A stretch of DNA of 64,000 nt from DATAWK01 sp036267255 (GTDB taxonomy: Bacteria; Acidobacteriota; Terriglobia; Terriglobales; Acidobacteriaceae), in contig DATAWK010000005.1 in assembly GCA_036267255.1 (NCBI GenBank), positions 1 through 64,000 on the forward strand. Reading direction: 5' to 3'. Below the pieces are notes generated by a model, which made no database searches, was not told where the DNA came from, and saw only the letters and a program-made list of their open reading frames with translations. Shown in pieces: positions 27,787 through 36,892 of this stretch; the first letter of the stretch is position 1, and every line of letters begins with the position of its first letter. Position numbers and translations under genes: made by a program.

Positions 27787-29067
27787 TTATGTACGGACCG
27801 GAAGCTCTTTCAGCCCCCGTAGTCCCCAGTTCCCCTGAATCCGTTTCACCCGCTCCGTTGCCAGACGCAGCTTTGGATACCGCTCCACGAGAATCTGCAA
27901 CGCAATCGCCGTTTCCAATCGCGTCAAAGGCGCGCCGATGCAGTAATGGATGCCGCGTCCGAACGCCAGATGACGGTTGTTCGCGCGCTCGAGCAACAGC
28001 TTGTCCGGCTCCTCGAACTGCGCTGGGTCGCGATTGATGGCACCCACCAGCAGGACCAGCGTCTGTCCCTTTTTAATCTGCCGGCCTTTGAATTCAAACG
28101 GCTCCATCGCAAACCTGCCGTCGACGACGATCGGACTGTCATAGCGCAAAAGCTCTTCCACCGCCGGCTCGGCCAGGCGCGGATTCTCCCTCAACACCGC
28201 CATCTGGTCTGGATTCTGCAACAGCGCCAGAATCCCGTTTCCGATCAGGTTGGCCGTCGTCTCATTGCCGCCCACCAGCAGCAGCGTGCAGATAGAAAAC
28301 AGCTCATGCATGCTGAGTCGGTCTCCCTGCTCTTCCACCTGCACCAACCGCGTAAGGAGATCGTCCTTGGGGTCCACTCGCCGCTGTTCGATGATCGCCG
28401 TCAGATATGCCTGGTACTCGCGCTCGGCCTTCACCGCTGCCTTGAGGTCGATCAGGTTCGGATACCCATAGCCGCGCAGGATGTCGTCCGACCAGCTCCG
28501 GAACTGGTCCCGATCCTCAGCGCGGATTCCCAGCATCTCCGCGATCACGATCACCGGAAGCGGATGCGCGAGCCCATGAATGAGGTCCATCGGATCGTTC
28601 CGCTCCGCTTCATCCAGCAGGTCATGCACGATCTTATGAATGCGCGGCGCGAGCGCCCCGACCGAGTTCGGCGTGAACGCCTGGCTCACCAGAGACCGCA
28701 GCCGCGTATGCCGCGGCGGGTCCGAATGCAGCATCTCCGGATTGTCTAGCTCGTTCTGCGTGCGCCCGGCCTTGAGTTGCAACTTCTGCATCCGTGGCCA
28801 CAGCGAACTGTTGCGCAGGTCGTTGGACAGACGCTTATCCTGGAACACCTCCAGTGCGTCCGCATACCGCGAGACGACCCATGGTCCGACGCGGCTCCGA
28901 TGCACCGGGTCCTTCTCCCGCAGGCGATGGTAGAACGGGTACGGATTGTCGAGGTTCTTCGGATCGAGTGGATTGAATGCAATGCCGCTCTCCACCGTCT
29001 CGATTGCAGCGACCACCGACATGAACGCGCGCATCGCCAGATTTTGGGCTGTCTCTTTATTCAGCAT
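27787..29067 (-). CDS. cytochrome P450
   Basis: A 426-residue P450 with complete signatures: heme loop FGRGIHYCIGA, ExxR motif (EELLR), and I-helix GGNETT with the normal acid-Thr pair. Expected to hydroxylate or epoxidise the polyketide; the redox partners are not in the window. Same length as the downstream P450 and similar along its whole length. The start at 29067 is 12 nt after the methyltransferase stop, so it is co-transcribed. Confidence 0.93.
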   Translation of the reverse strand: MLNKETAQNLAMRAFMSVVAAIETVESGIAFNPLDPKNLDNPYPFYHRLREKDPVHRSRVGPWVVSRYADALEVFQDKRLSNDLRNSSLWPRMQKLQLKAGRTQNELDNPEMLHSDPPRHTRLRSLVSQAFTPNSVGALAPRIHKIVHDLLDEAERNDPMDLIHGLAHPLPVIVIAEMLGIRAEDRDQFRSWSDDILRGYGYPNLIDLKAAVKAEREYQAYLTAIIEQRRVDPKDDLLTRLVQVEEQGDRLSMHELFSICTLLLVGGNETTANLIGNGILALLQNPDQMAVLRENPRLAEPAVEELLRYDSPIVVDGRFAMEPFEFKGRQIKKGQTLVLLVGAINRDPAQFEEPDKLLLERANNRHLAFGRGIHYCIGAPLTRLETAIALQILVERYPKLRLATERVKRIQGNWGLRGLKELPVRT

Positions 29068-29079
29068 AAGGCGAGATGT

Positions 29080-30078
29080 TTATGACTTTCTCCAATAGAC
29101 CCCGTGATAGTCGATCGCCTCGATCCGGTCCTCGATTCCCTGCCGGCTTCTGTATTCCTCCACAGCGCGCCGACAGTCCGGCAGCTCATGATAGTCGTCG
29201 ATAATACAGAACCCTCCGCTCGACAGCTTCGGATAGAGGTTTTCCAGGCAATCCATCGTGCTCTCATAAAGATCGCCATCCAGCCGGATCAACGAGAACG
29301 CCTCGGCATCCAGCCCGGGCAGAGTCTCCGAAAAATATCCCTTCACGATGACCACCTGGTCGTCCAGCAGTCCATAGCGCGCGAAATTTGACCGCACGCC
29401 AGCCAGGCTCGTGTCGCGCGTCGGAACTGCCATCCGGTCTCCGTTCTGCAGAACCTGCATCGTGTAACCCACCAGCTCATCGCTTGGATCCTTGACGTCG
29501 GGCACAGCCTTCGCCGGATTGATGGATTGCAGCACGCGGAAAAAATTGCGCTGCCAGTCGCGGTCGTCAATCGAGGCTGCGGCCTTGAGCGTCCACTGCA
29601 CGAACTTCGGCGGCGCTGCGGTAGGCTGCGCTACAAAGCTGTCGCATACAAAGACGCGGCGTGTCGTGTCGCCGTGTGCCTTCAGGATCGCCCGCATGAA
29701 GATCGTCGCACCACCGGCCAGAACGCCGGCCTCAATCACATCCCCCGGCACGCCGCTGCTCAGAACCTCTTCGAGACAGTGCTGAATATTGTCCAGCCGC
29801 TTGAGCCCGATCATCGTATGCGCGGCCGTTGGTCCATCCTCACCTGTCACCCGCTTATCGAGACGAAAGCGATCCCCCGCAGTGATCTTCCTGCTCGTCC
29901 GGTCGAAGATCCAGGACGGCACATCTTCATAGAGGATATTGGCGACCGCCCGCTTCATCAGGTCAAGATAAAGGGCCCTCCCGTCGCTATCGTTCGGCAA
30001 CGGACCAAGCCCGTGCTTCGCATAGTCCGCCGGAGGGGTCGATCGTTGAGCTTTCAGCTTCGAAGTTTCGACCGCCAT
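29080..30078 (-). CDS. TylF/MycF-family macrocin-type O-methyltransferase
   Basis: A 332-residue SAM-dependent O-methyltransferase. The SAM-binding GDVIEAGVLAGGAT segment and the later LDGDLYESTMDCLENLYP and GGFCIIDDYHE segments, with metal-binding acidic residues, are typical of the TylF/MycF family, which methylates hydroxyls on sugars or polyketide-derived rings. The start is placed at the ATG at 30078; an upstream in-frame ATG at 30129 would add 17 residues not typical of the family. First gene of the P450 operon, divergent from the beta-branching operon. Likely target: a polyketide hydroxyl, an aromatic starter hydroxyl or the sugar added by the nearby glycosyltransferase. Confidence 0.9.
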   Translation of the reverse strand: MAVETSKLKAQRSTPPADYAKHGLGPLPNDSDGRALYLDLMKRAVANILYEDVPSWIFDRTSRKITAGDRFRLDKRVTGEDGPTAAHTMIGLKRLDNIQHCLEEVLSSGVPGDVIEAGVLAGGATIFMRAILKAHGDTTRRVFVCDSFVAQPTAAPPKFVQWTLKAAASIDDRDWQRNFFRVLQSINPAKAVPDVKDPSDELVGYTMQVLQNGDRMAVPTRDTSLAGVRSNFARYGLLDDQVVIVKGYFSETLPGLDAEAFSLIRLDGDLYESTMDCLENLYPKLSSGGFCIIDDYHELPDCRRAVEEYRSRQGIEDRIEAIDYHGVYWRKS

Positions 30079-30147
30079 ATTTTTTCTCGTTGAGCTGAAG
30101 AGTATGATTGTGATGCTAACAGTATTCAAAATAACATCGCCTGCAAA
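30079..30147. promoter_or_regulatory. divergent intergenic region between tailoring and beta-branching operons
   Basis: 69 AT-rich bases between the methyltransferase start (minus) and the membrane-protein start (plus). This is the only place where promoters for both operons can lie outside coding sequence. No convincing -35/-10 pair was recognised by eye. A purine-rich run before the methyltransferase ATG (30079-30090, minus) may be its ribosome binding site. Confidence 0.4.
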
Positions 30148-30678
30148 ATGCGTTTCCTTCTGACTACATTTTTGAGCGCCTTAATTCTCTTCCTGTGGGG
30201 CGGACTGACCCTCGCGGTGATCCCCTGGCACAGCGCGGTGCTGCATGGCGTGCGCAACGAAGCCGCCGTCCTCAAAACCCTCAAGGAACAGGCCGTAAAT
30301 GCGGGCGTTTACTCCATTCCCATTGAGCATAAAAACTATACGGCGACGTCGCCCTTCGCGATGGTCATATACCGGCCGGGCGGTCTCGGTATGCCGGCTG
30401 GCGCGATCATGGCCGTTAGCTTTGCCACGTACTGGCTGGCCTCGATCGTGGCAGCTCTTCTGCTGCCCAGAAAGGAGGGTCTGAGTTATACCCGCCGCGT
30501 CCTTTTCTTTCTTGGCTTGGGGATATTCACGTCTTTAACCGCTCATATTACGAACTGGACTTGGAGCGGTTACAGCGCCGGTTACACTTTCATGGCAATT
30601 TTCGATCTGCTCGTCGGATGGCTCCTCGCCGGGCTCTTCTTGGCCCGCTTCCTGCCCTCGGGAGTATCTACAAAATGA
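30148..30678 (+). CDS. small integral membrane protein of unknown function
   Basis: 176 residues with about four hydrophobic segments (roughly residues 5-25, 83-107, 118-135 and 144-168), so an inner-membrane protein. Not recognised as a known family. It is the first gene of the plus-strand operon and overlaps the donor ACP start by 4 nt (ATGA, 30675-30678), a tight coupling to the beta-branching cassette. Possible roles such as anchoring, export or resistance cannot be decided from sequence. Confidence 0.75.
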   Translation: MRFLLTTFLSALILFLWGGLTLAVIPWHSAVLHGVRNEAAVLKTLKEQAVNAGVYSIPIEHKNYTATSPFAMVIYRPGGLGMPAGAIMAVSFATYWLASIVAALLLPRKEGLSYTRRVLFFLGLGIFTSLTAHITNWTWSGYSAGYTFMAIFDLLVGWLLAGLFLARFLPSGVSTK

Positions 30679-30923
30679 CCCGCGCTGAGGTTTTCGCCGT
30701 CGTCCAGAACAATATCCTCGAGGTTCTCCCCGATCTCGATCCCGCCCTGATCGAGGAATCAAAGAGTATGAGAGACCTAGGCGCGAATTCCATCGACCGT
30801 GCCGACATCATCATCGAGACCATGCAGCAGCTCACGTTAACCCTCAAAATCTCCAACTTCTCCGGGATTTCCAATATCGGCGGCCTAGTCGATTTCCTGT
30901 TTGCCCAGACAAACGCACGATAA
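30675..30923 (+). CDS. free-standing donor acyl carrier protein of the beta-branching cassette
   Basis: 82 residues, one ACP domain. The phosphopantetheine site reads LGANSIDR, with Ser at 30789-30791 and Asn in place of the usual Asp. This Asn variant is characteristic of AcpK-type donor ACPs in HMGS cassettes. By family role it carries malonyl, then acetyl after decarboxylation by the next gene product, and delivers acetyl to the HMGS. It starts within the stop of the membrane protein gene and ends 12 nt before the decarboxylating KS. Confidence 0.92.
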   Translation: MTRAEVFAVVQNNILEVLPDLDPALIEESKSMRDLGANSIDRADIIIETMQQLTLTLKISNFSGISNIGGLVDFLFAQTNAR

Positions 30924-30935
30924 CGGAGACAGCCC

Positions 30936-32192
30936 ATGCCCAGTGCCCCGTGCAATGAAGACGTGGTCGTCACCGGAATAGGCATCACGACCGCGCTCGG
31001 CATCGGCGTGGATGCCTTCACCCGCGCGCTGCGTCTGGGCGATCCAGCCAGCCCTCCCAGCCACTCTGGCGGATTATTGCTCATCCGTGATTTCAACCTG
31101 CTCGCCTTCTGGAACTCGCTCCATCTCGCCAAGGACGTCTCGCCATCAGTTCGGCAGGCAGCGCGCCGCGCCCCCCTGAGCCTTCAGCTCTCACTCGCCG
31201 TCGCTCTCGAAGCATGGCAAAATGCCGGCTTGTTTCACGATGCGTTCTACGCTCCCGAGCAGGCAGCCCTGATCGTCGCGGGACACAACCTCAACCTCCG
31301 GACCTCTTATGAATTGGCCGAAAAATACTGTTCTCGGCTCGACTATCTCCCCGCGAGCCATGCGTTACACTTCATGGACACCGATCAAGTGGGGTTCCTC
31401 AGCGAAGCGCTCGGAATCCGGGGGGAAGGATTCACTGTGGGTGGCGCATCGGCTAGCGGTAACTCCGGCCTGATCCAGGGACTCCGTCAGATCACGTGCC
31501 GCAACGCCCAGGTCTGCGCCGTCGTGGGCGCGATGACTGATCTCTCGCCACTTGAAATCCATAGCTTCACGGCAGCCGGCGCCATGGCGCCCGACGGAGT
31601 CTGCCGCCCCTTCGACCGCGACCGGCGCGGCTTCGTCTATGGTCAGGGTGCGGCCTGCCTCATCCTCGAAACCGCAGCCGGCGCGCGCAGCCGGTGCCGC
31701 AAGCCGCTCGGCATCCTCCGTGGCGGCGCACAGTGCCTCGAAGCCAACCGCTCCGCCGAACCCTCCCCTGAAGGAGAAGCGCGGGCCATGCGCATGGCGA
31801 TGACCTACGCAGGCGTTCTCCCCTCCGAGGTCGATTACGTGAATACCCATGGCACCGCCTCCGTCCTCGGCGACCAGGTGGAGTTCGACGCGCTCAGCAA
31901 TGTCTTCGGCGACCACTTCCCCAACGTCTGGCTCAACTCGACGAAAGCCTTGACCGGACACTGTCTCACTGCGGCTGGCGCTCTAGAAGCCGTGGCAACA
32001 TTAATTCAAATGAACGGCGGCTTCCTTCACCCGACCGCTGGTCTTGAAAACCCGCTCGCAGCGGGCGGGCGCTTTGTCGGCCCTACGGCTATCGACGCCA
32101 CCCCCCGCATCGCGCTGAGTAACAGTTTTGGTTTCGGGGGCATCAACACCTCCGTCGTGATTGAGCACATCGAGCACACTGAGGTCTTTTGA
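30936..32192 (+). CDS. decarboxylating ketosynthase (KS-dec) of the beta-branching cassette
   Basis: 418-residue FabF-like thiolase-fold protein. At the nucleophile position it has Ser (GGASASG, codon 31449-31451) instead of Cys, while the His motif (NTHGTAS) is kept. This Cys-to-Ser change is the signature of PksF-type decarboxylases, which turn malonyl-ACP into acetyl-ACP and do not condense. Located between the donor ACP and HMGS genes in the order typical of such cassettes. Cytoplasmic. Confidence 0.92.
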   Translation: MPSAPCNEDVVVTGIGITTALGIGVDAFTRALRLGDPASPPSHSGGLLLIRDFNLLAFWNSLHLAKDVSPSVRQAARRAPLSLQLSLAVALEAWQNAGLFHDAFYAPEQAALIVAGHNLNLRTSYELAEKYCSRLDYLPASHALHFMDTDQVGFLSEALGIRGEGFTVGGASASGNSGLIQGLRQITCRNAQVCAVVGAMTDLSPLEIHSFTAAGAMAPDGVCRPFDRDRRGFVYGQGAACLILETAAGARSRCRKPLGILRGGAQCLEANRSAEPSPEGEARAMRMAMTYAGVLPSEVDYVNTHGTASVLGDQVEFDALSNVFGDHFPNVWLNSTKALTGHCLTAAGALEAVATLIQMNGGFLHPTAGLENPLAAGGRFVGPTAIDATPRIALSNSFGFGGINTSVVIEHIEHTEVF

Positions 32193-32195
32193 TCT

Positions 32196-33428
32196 ATGGA
32201 AGTTGGCATCGAAGCAATTAACGCCTACGGCGGTCAGGCATTCATCGACGTTCGTGAGCTGTTCGAGAAGCGCGGCCTCGATATGGGACGCTTCGAAAAC
32301 CTCATGATGCAGAAGAAATCGGTCGGCCTGCCGTGCGAAGACCCCGTCACCTTCGCGGTCAACGCCGCAAAGCCGATCGTTGACGCTCTTACCAAAGACG
32401 ACTGCAGCCGCATCGAGCTCGTGATTACCTCCACCGAGTCCGGCCTCGATTTCGGCAAGTCACTCAGCACCTACATTCACGACTACCTGAAGCTCAGCCG
32501 CAATGTGCGCCTCTTCGAGATCAAGCAGGCCTGCTACGGCGGCACCGCTGCCTTCCAGATGGCTGCAAATTTCATCGTCTCCGGCGCATCTCCCGGAGCC
32601 AAGGCCCTGGTCGTCGCCACCGACATTGCGCGCGCAGCCGCCAAAGGTACCTACGGCGAACCCTCCCAGGGAGTCGCCGCCGTTGCCATGCTGGTCAGCG
32701 ATGCTCCCCACATCCTTAAGCTCGACCACGGCGCTTCGGGCTATTACGGCTACGAGGTCATGGACACATGCCGACCTCTTCCTGAGCTGGAAACCGGCGA
32801 TCCCGACCTCTCCGTCCTTGCATACCTCGAATGCGTCGAAGCCACCTTCCGCGCTTATTGCGAGCGAGTCGAGGGCGCAGACTACGCCTCTACCTTCGAT
32901 TACCTCGGCTTCCACACACCCTTCGCTGGCATGGTCAAAGGCGCTCACCGCAATGCCATGCGCAAATTCAAAAAGGCTCCCGCCGCTGAAATCGATTCCG
33001 ACTTTCAGCGTCGCGTCGCCCCATCTCTTCGCTATTGCGTCGAGGTCGGGAATGTCTACTCCGCCACCCTGTACCTCGCGCTCTGCGGCCTCATCGACCA
33101 CGCCCCGCTCAATCGTCCCAGTCGCGTCGGCATGTTCTCTTATGGCTCCGGCTGCGCGTCGGAATTCTACAGCGGCATCATCACGCCAGAGTCGCGCCGC
33201 CGCCTCGCCGCCATGCACATTGCCGAACGCCTCGCCGAACGCCAATATCTCGACATCGACCACTACGATCGCATTCTTGATCTCAATATGGAGTGGATCT
33301 TCGGCGTCCAGAACAAGAAAGTCGATCACACGCCCTACCGCGATCTCTACGACCGGCAATTCGCCGGCCGCGGTCTTCTCGTCCTGAAGGAAGTGAAAGG
33401 TTTCCACCGAACGTATGAATGGAGTTAA
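32196..33428 (+). CDS. HMG-CoA synthase-like enzyme (HMGS) for polyketide beta-branching
   Basis: 410 residues, HMGS family. The catalytic Cys lies in KQACYGGTAA (codon 32532-32534), with a downstream H-T-P-F and G-A-H-R region providing the His. In trans-AT clusters this enzyme adds acetyl from the donor ACP onto a beta-keto thioester bound to a module ACP. It starts 3 nt after the KS-dec stop and overlaps ECH1 by 10 nt. Acceptors are most likely the ACPs at 5320-5555 and 11895-12130, which sit next to ECH2 domains. Confidence 0.95.
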   Translation: MEVGIEAINAYGGQAFIDVRELFEKRGLDMGRFENLMMQKKSVGLPCEDPVTFAVNAAKPIVDALTKDDCSRIELVITSTESGLDFGKSLSTYIHDYLKLSRNVRLFEIKQACYGGTAAFQMAANFIVSGASPGAKALVVATDIARAAAKGTYGEPSQGVAAVAMLVSDAPHILKLDHGASGYYGYEVMDTCRPLPELETGDPDLSVLAYLECVEATFRAYCERVEGADYASTFDYLGFHTPFAGMVKGAHRNAMRKFKKAPAAEIDSDFQRRVAPSLRYCVEVGNVYSATLYLALCGLIDHAPLNRPSRVGMFSYGSGCASEFYSGIITPESRRRLAAMHIAERLAERQYLDIDHYDRILDLNMEWIFGVQNKKVDHTPYRDLYDRQFAGRGLLVLKEVKGFHRTYEWS

Positions 33429-34204
33429 TCGTGTCTCCTGAACCGGCTCTGCGGATCGAGCGACGGCCGAAGCTCTTTTCCGTGACCTTTGACCGGGCCG
33501 CCGAGCGCAACACGCTTACCCAGCAGACGCTTAACGAGCTCTCCCGTGCTTTCGACGAAGCCGAGCGCGATCCCGAGTGCCGCATCATCCTGCTTCAGGG
33601 CAGCAGCGGCTACTTCTGCTCCGGCATGGACTTCACCGAAATGTCCGGCCGCATCGACAGCGGCCTGGAGAATGCATCCGACGTCCACTATATGGATATC
33701 CTCCGCCGGATGTCCTCCATTGGCCAGATCATAATCTCCGCCGTCGACGGACAAGTAATGGCCGGAGGCATCGGCATCGTAGCCGCCAGCGATCTCGTCA
33801 TCGCCACTCCCGCCAGCCGCTTCAGTCTCCCCGAAGCACTCTGGGGATTGCTGCCCGCCTGCGTCCTGCCGCTGTTGATCCGCCGTATCGGCTTCCAGAA
33901 CGCCTATCGCATGACCCTGACCACCGAAACCGCAACCGCCCAGCAGGCCCGCGAAACCGGCCTCGTCGATGAGCTGGCGGACTCGCTCGACGACGCCATC
34001 CGCCGCCGCTCGCAGCGCCTGACGCGCCTTGATCCGGAAACCGTCCAGCGCATGAAGGCCTACTTCTCGAAGATGTGGTATCTCTCAGATGCGATGTTCG
34101 AGACCGCAGTCGACGAGATCGAAACTCTGGTCCGCCAGCCGCGCGTCCAACAGAATATCCGTAACTTCGTTGAGCACAAGAAATTCCCGTGGGAGAAAAT
34201 ATGA
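33419..34204 (+). CDS. ECH1-type enoyl-CoA hydratase-like dehydratase of the beta-branching cassette
   Basis: 261-residue crotonase-fold protein related to PksH: CSGMDF (first oxyanion segment), GQVMAGGIG (second), LPEALWGLLPACVLP, and the end FVEHKKFPWE. PksH-type ECH1 dehydrates the HMG-like branch to a glutaconyl intermediate, which ECH2 then decarboxylates. No free-standing ECH2 gene is present; that role is filled by the two PKS-embedded domains. ATG at 33419 overlaps the HMGS end by 10 nt. A GTG at 33431 is an alternative start. Confidence 0.93.
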   Translation: MELIVSPEPALRIERRPKLFSVTFDRAAERNTLTQQTLNELSRAFDEAERDPECRIILLQGSSGYFCSGMDFTEMSGRIDSGLENASDVHYMDILRRMSSIGQIIISAVDGQVMAGGIGIVAASDLVIATPASRFSLPEALWGLLPACVLPLLIRRIGFQNAYRMTLTTETATAQQARETGLVDELADSLDDAIRRRSQRLTRLDPETVQRMKAYFSKMWYLSDAMFETAVDEIETLVRQPRVQQNIRNFVEHKKFPWEKI

Positions 34205-34227
34205 AGGCTGCAGGGCCAATCCTATGA
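34201..34227 (+). CDS. possible 8-codon coupling peptide (MKAAGPIL)
   Basis: An ATG at 34201 overlaps the ECH1 stop as ATGA. The frame runs 8 codons to a TGA at 34225-34227 that overlaps the glycosyltransferase ATG, again as ATGA. The two overlaps could let terminating ribosomes restart twice and so couple ECH1 to the glycosyltransferase across a 19-nt gap. It may be chance; no function is claimed for the peptide. Confidence 0.25.
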   Translation: MKAAGPIL

Positions 34228-35525
34228 AGATCACGATCCTCGTCTACGGCTCGCTCGGCGATGTGCAGCCGTACGTCGCACTTGGAGCCGGCCTGAAGCG
34301 CGCCGGTTATGACGTCGAGATTGCCGCCGACCCCTACTACGCATCGCTCGTCTCCGACTTCGGCCTCAAGCTCGCATCCGTCTCCGGCAACCCAGTCGAA
34401 ATCTTCCAGAGCAAGGCCGCCCAGACTGTCGCCGACAGCGACGCGGGCATCTTCAAGCGCATGTTCGCCTACGGCGCTTTCAATCGCGAGATGAAGGAGC
34501 ACATTGCAAAGAACCTCGCCGACAGTTGGACCGCATGCGGCAACGCGGACGTTCTCATCTTCTCCTTCAACGCCTTCGGCGGATACCACATTGCCGAGAA
34601 GCTTGGCGTACCCGCCTTTGCCGTTGCCATCGCGCCCTTCACCCGCACTCGCACGATGCCGAGCATCAATTTCGCTTCCAGGCCCCGCCTCGGCGCGGCC
34701 TACAACGTTTTGACCCACGTTATGACCGAGCGCCTCTTCTTCCTGCCCCCGGCGAGCAAGAAAATCAACCTCTGGCGTAAGGAGTCGCTGGACCTCAAGC
34801 CGCTGCCCGCCAAGGGCTACATGCGGCGGCTCTCCCTCTCTCCCGAGATTCCCGTGCTTTACAGCTTCAGCCCGGCGATCGTCCCGCCGCCAGCCGATTG
34901 GCCGGAATGGGCGCACATCACGGGCTACTGGTTCCCCGAGCCCGACCCGGAATGGCAGCCGCCCCAGGAACTCGCCGACTTTCTCGCCGCTGGCCCCCCA
35001 CCCGTCTACATCGGCTTCGGCAGCATGGCCTCGAAGGCAAATGGAAGTGCCCCCGAAGCTCGCCTGCAGATGATCTTCGACGCCCTTGATCAGGCCGGCG
35101 AGCGCGGTATCGTCTCTGCTGGCGCGGATGCCGATGGCGTGCCGTTCCCCTCCACCGTCTTACGCGTCGGATCTCTGCCCCACGACTGGCTTTTCCGTCA
35201 CGTCTCCATGACCATCCATCACGGTGGCTGCGGCACCATCGCGCAGAGCGCCCGCGCCGGCGTTCCGATGGTGATCGTCCCCTTCATGTGGGACCAGCCT
35301 TTCTGGGCCCGCCGCATGGAATCTCTCGGTCTCGCCCACGCGCCGATTTCGCACAAGCACCTCAACTCCCAAACCCTCGCGCAAGCGATCCGCAGCGTCC
35401 TCGACGATTCCGCAATGCGCGATCATGCGCGCCGATTCGGGGAGAAAGTGCGCGAGGAGAACGGTGTCGCCCGCGCCGTTGACCTCATCAACGAGCGCCT
35501 GCGCGCCAAAGGAATTGTGCCGTGA
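34224..35525 (+). CDS. family-1 (UGT/sterol-glucosyltransferase-like) glycosyltransferase
   Basis: 433 residues, GT-B fold. The N-terminal start reads VYGSLGDVQPYVALG (acceptor domain). The C-terminal donor-binding signature includes a GSLPHDWLF segment, then HHGGCGTIAQSARAGVPMVI and PFMWDQPFW. The ATG at 34224 was chosen because the family begins at this point and it has the ATGA junction; an upstream in-frame reading into ECH1 is unlikely. Expected to transfer a nucleotide-activated sugar to the polyketide, either as final tailoring or as reversible self-protection. Its stop overlaps the next gene by 4 nt (GTGA). Confidence 0.92.
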   Translation: MKITILVYGSLGDVQPYVALGAGLKRAGYDVEIAADPYYASLVSDFGLKLASVSGNPVEIFQSKAAQTVADSDAGIFKRMFAYGAFNREMKEHIAKNLADSWTACGNADVLIFSFNAFGGYHIAEKLGVPAFAVAIAPFTRTRTMPSINFASRPRLGAAYNVLTHVMTERLFFLPPASKKINLWRKESLDLKPLPAKGYMRRLSLSPEIPVLYSFSPAIVPPPADWPEWAHITGYWFPEPDPEWQPPQELADFLAAGPPPVYIGFGSMASKANGSAPEARLQMIFDALDQAGERGIVSAGADADGVPFPSTVLRVGSLPHDWLFRHVSMTIHHGGCGTIAQSARAGVPMVIVPFMWDQPFWARRMESLGLAHAPISHKHLNSQTLAQAIRSVLDDSAMRDHARRFGEKVREENGVARAVDLINERLRAKGIVP

Positions 35526-36892
35526 CCGGAATCCGCCCTGAGGACCTGGGCAGCCTCGAGTTTCGCCGCGTCCATGGCGTCCGCTATGCCTACATCTCCG
35601 GCTCCATGTACAAGGGCATCGCCTCCCGCGAACTGGTGCTGTGCATGGCGCGCGCCGGTCTCCTCGGCTATCTCGGAGCTGGCGGCATGAAGTGGGACCG
35701 CCTCACCGCCGACCTCGCCTGGCTCCGTGACCATGCCCCTGACGGCGCCTCCTACGGCGTCAATCTGCTCTGTAACCTGATGCACCCCGAGGCCGAAGAG
35801 CGCACCGTCGACATACTCCTGAGCCATCAGATTCGCCGCGTCGAGGCTGCAGCTTTCATGCAGATGACCCCGAGTCTCGTCCGCTATCGTCTCTCCGGAG
35901 TTGCCAGCCGCCCTGACGGCTCGATCCACGTTCCCAATCTGCTCCTCGCCAAAGTCTCGCGCCCCGAGGTCGCCGAACAGTTTCTTCGTCCCGCTCCCGT
36001 GCGCATCCTAAAGCGCCTCGTCGAAACCCGCCAGATATCCGAGCCGCAGGCACGTCTCGCCGAGCGCATCCCCGTAGCTGATGACATCTGCGTCGAGGCC
36101 GATTCCGGCGGCCACACCGACCAGGGCGTCGCCTACGCGCTTATGCCCGCCATGCTTCTCCTCCGTGATCGCATCGTCGCCGAACAACGCTACACAACGC
36201 CGGTCCGCATTGGAGCCGCCGGCGGTCTTGGCACACCCCATGCCATCGCCGCCGCGTTCGTCCTCGGCGCACAGTTTGTCCTCACCGGCTCCGTCAATCA
36301 ATGCACCGTCGAGGCTGGCATCAGCGCCGCCGCCAAGGACCTGCTTCAACAGGCCGACGTTCAGGACACCGCCATCGTTCCGGCCGGCGATATGTTCGAG
36401 ATCGGCGCCAAATGTCAGGTCCTCAAGCGTGGCCTGTTCTTTCCCGCACGCGCCAACAAGCTCTACGAGCTCTACCGCCAGCACAGTTCCTGGGAGGAGA
36501 TCGACGAGCCCACTCGTCGCCAGATCGAAACAAAATACTTCCGCAAGAGTGCTGCCGAAGTCTACGCCGAAACCCGCGACTATTACCTTCGCGACGCCCC
36601 CGCAGAGATCGAAAAAGCAGAGAAGAACCCCAAACACAAGCTCGCGCTGCTCTTTCGCTGGTACTTCGTCCACACCACGCGGCTCGCTCTCAAAGGCATC
36701 GACGAGCAACGTGTCGATTTCCAAATCCACTGCGGGCCCGCCCTCGGCGCGTTCAATCAGTGGGTCAAAGGCACGGAAATCGAAGACTGGCGCAGCCGTC
36801 ACGCTGACGATATCGCAGAGCGCCTGATGACAGGCGCCGCGTCGATCCTGGAAAGTCGCTACGCCGCGTGGGGTAAGCAGATCAGGATCTGA
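35522..36892 (+). CDS. PfaD-type trans-acting enoyl reductase
   Basis: 456 residues, FMN-dependent TIM-barrel related to nitronate monooxygenase, with the EADSGGHTD and GAAGGLGTPHA flavin-binding motifs and the GSVNQCTVEAG segment. PfaD-family proteins act in trans as enoyl reductases for trans-AT PKS modules, which here contain no ER. The GTG start at 35522 overlaps the glycosyltransferase stop. The gene runs 11 nt into the convergent acyltransferase gene. Which module it serves cannot be told; any of the DH-containing modules is possible. Confidence 0.93.
   Translation: MTGIRPEDLGSLEFRRVHGVRYAYISGSMYKGIASRELVLCMARAGLLGYLGAGGMKWDRLTADLAWLRDHAPDGASYGVNLLCNLMHPEAEERTVDILLSHQIRRVEAAAFMQMTPSLVRYRLSGVASRPDGSIHVPNLLLAKVSRPEVAEQFLRPAPVRILKRLVETRQISEPQARLAERIPVADDICVEADSGGHTDQGVAYALMPAMLLLRDRIVAEQRYTTPVRIGAAGGLGTPHAIAAAFVLGAQFVLTGSVNQCTVEAGISAAAKDLLQQADVQDTAIVPAGDMFEIGAKCQVLKRGLFFPARANKLYELYRQHSSWEEIDEPTRRQIETKYFRKSAAEVYAETRDYYLRDAPAEIEKAEKNPKHKLALLFRWYFVHTTRLALKGIDEQRVDFQIHCGPALGAFNQWVKGTEIEDWRSRHADDIAERLMTGAASILESRYAAWGKQIRI

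Noticed and set aside
30936..32192. Reading this as a fatty-acid FabF
   Set aside because: The Cys nucleophile is Ser and the gene sits between donor ACP and HMGS, the mark of a KS decarboxylase.
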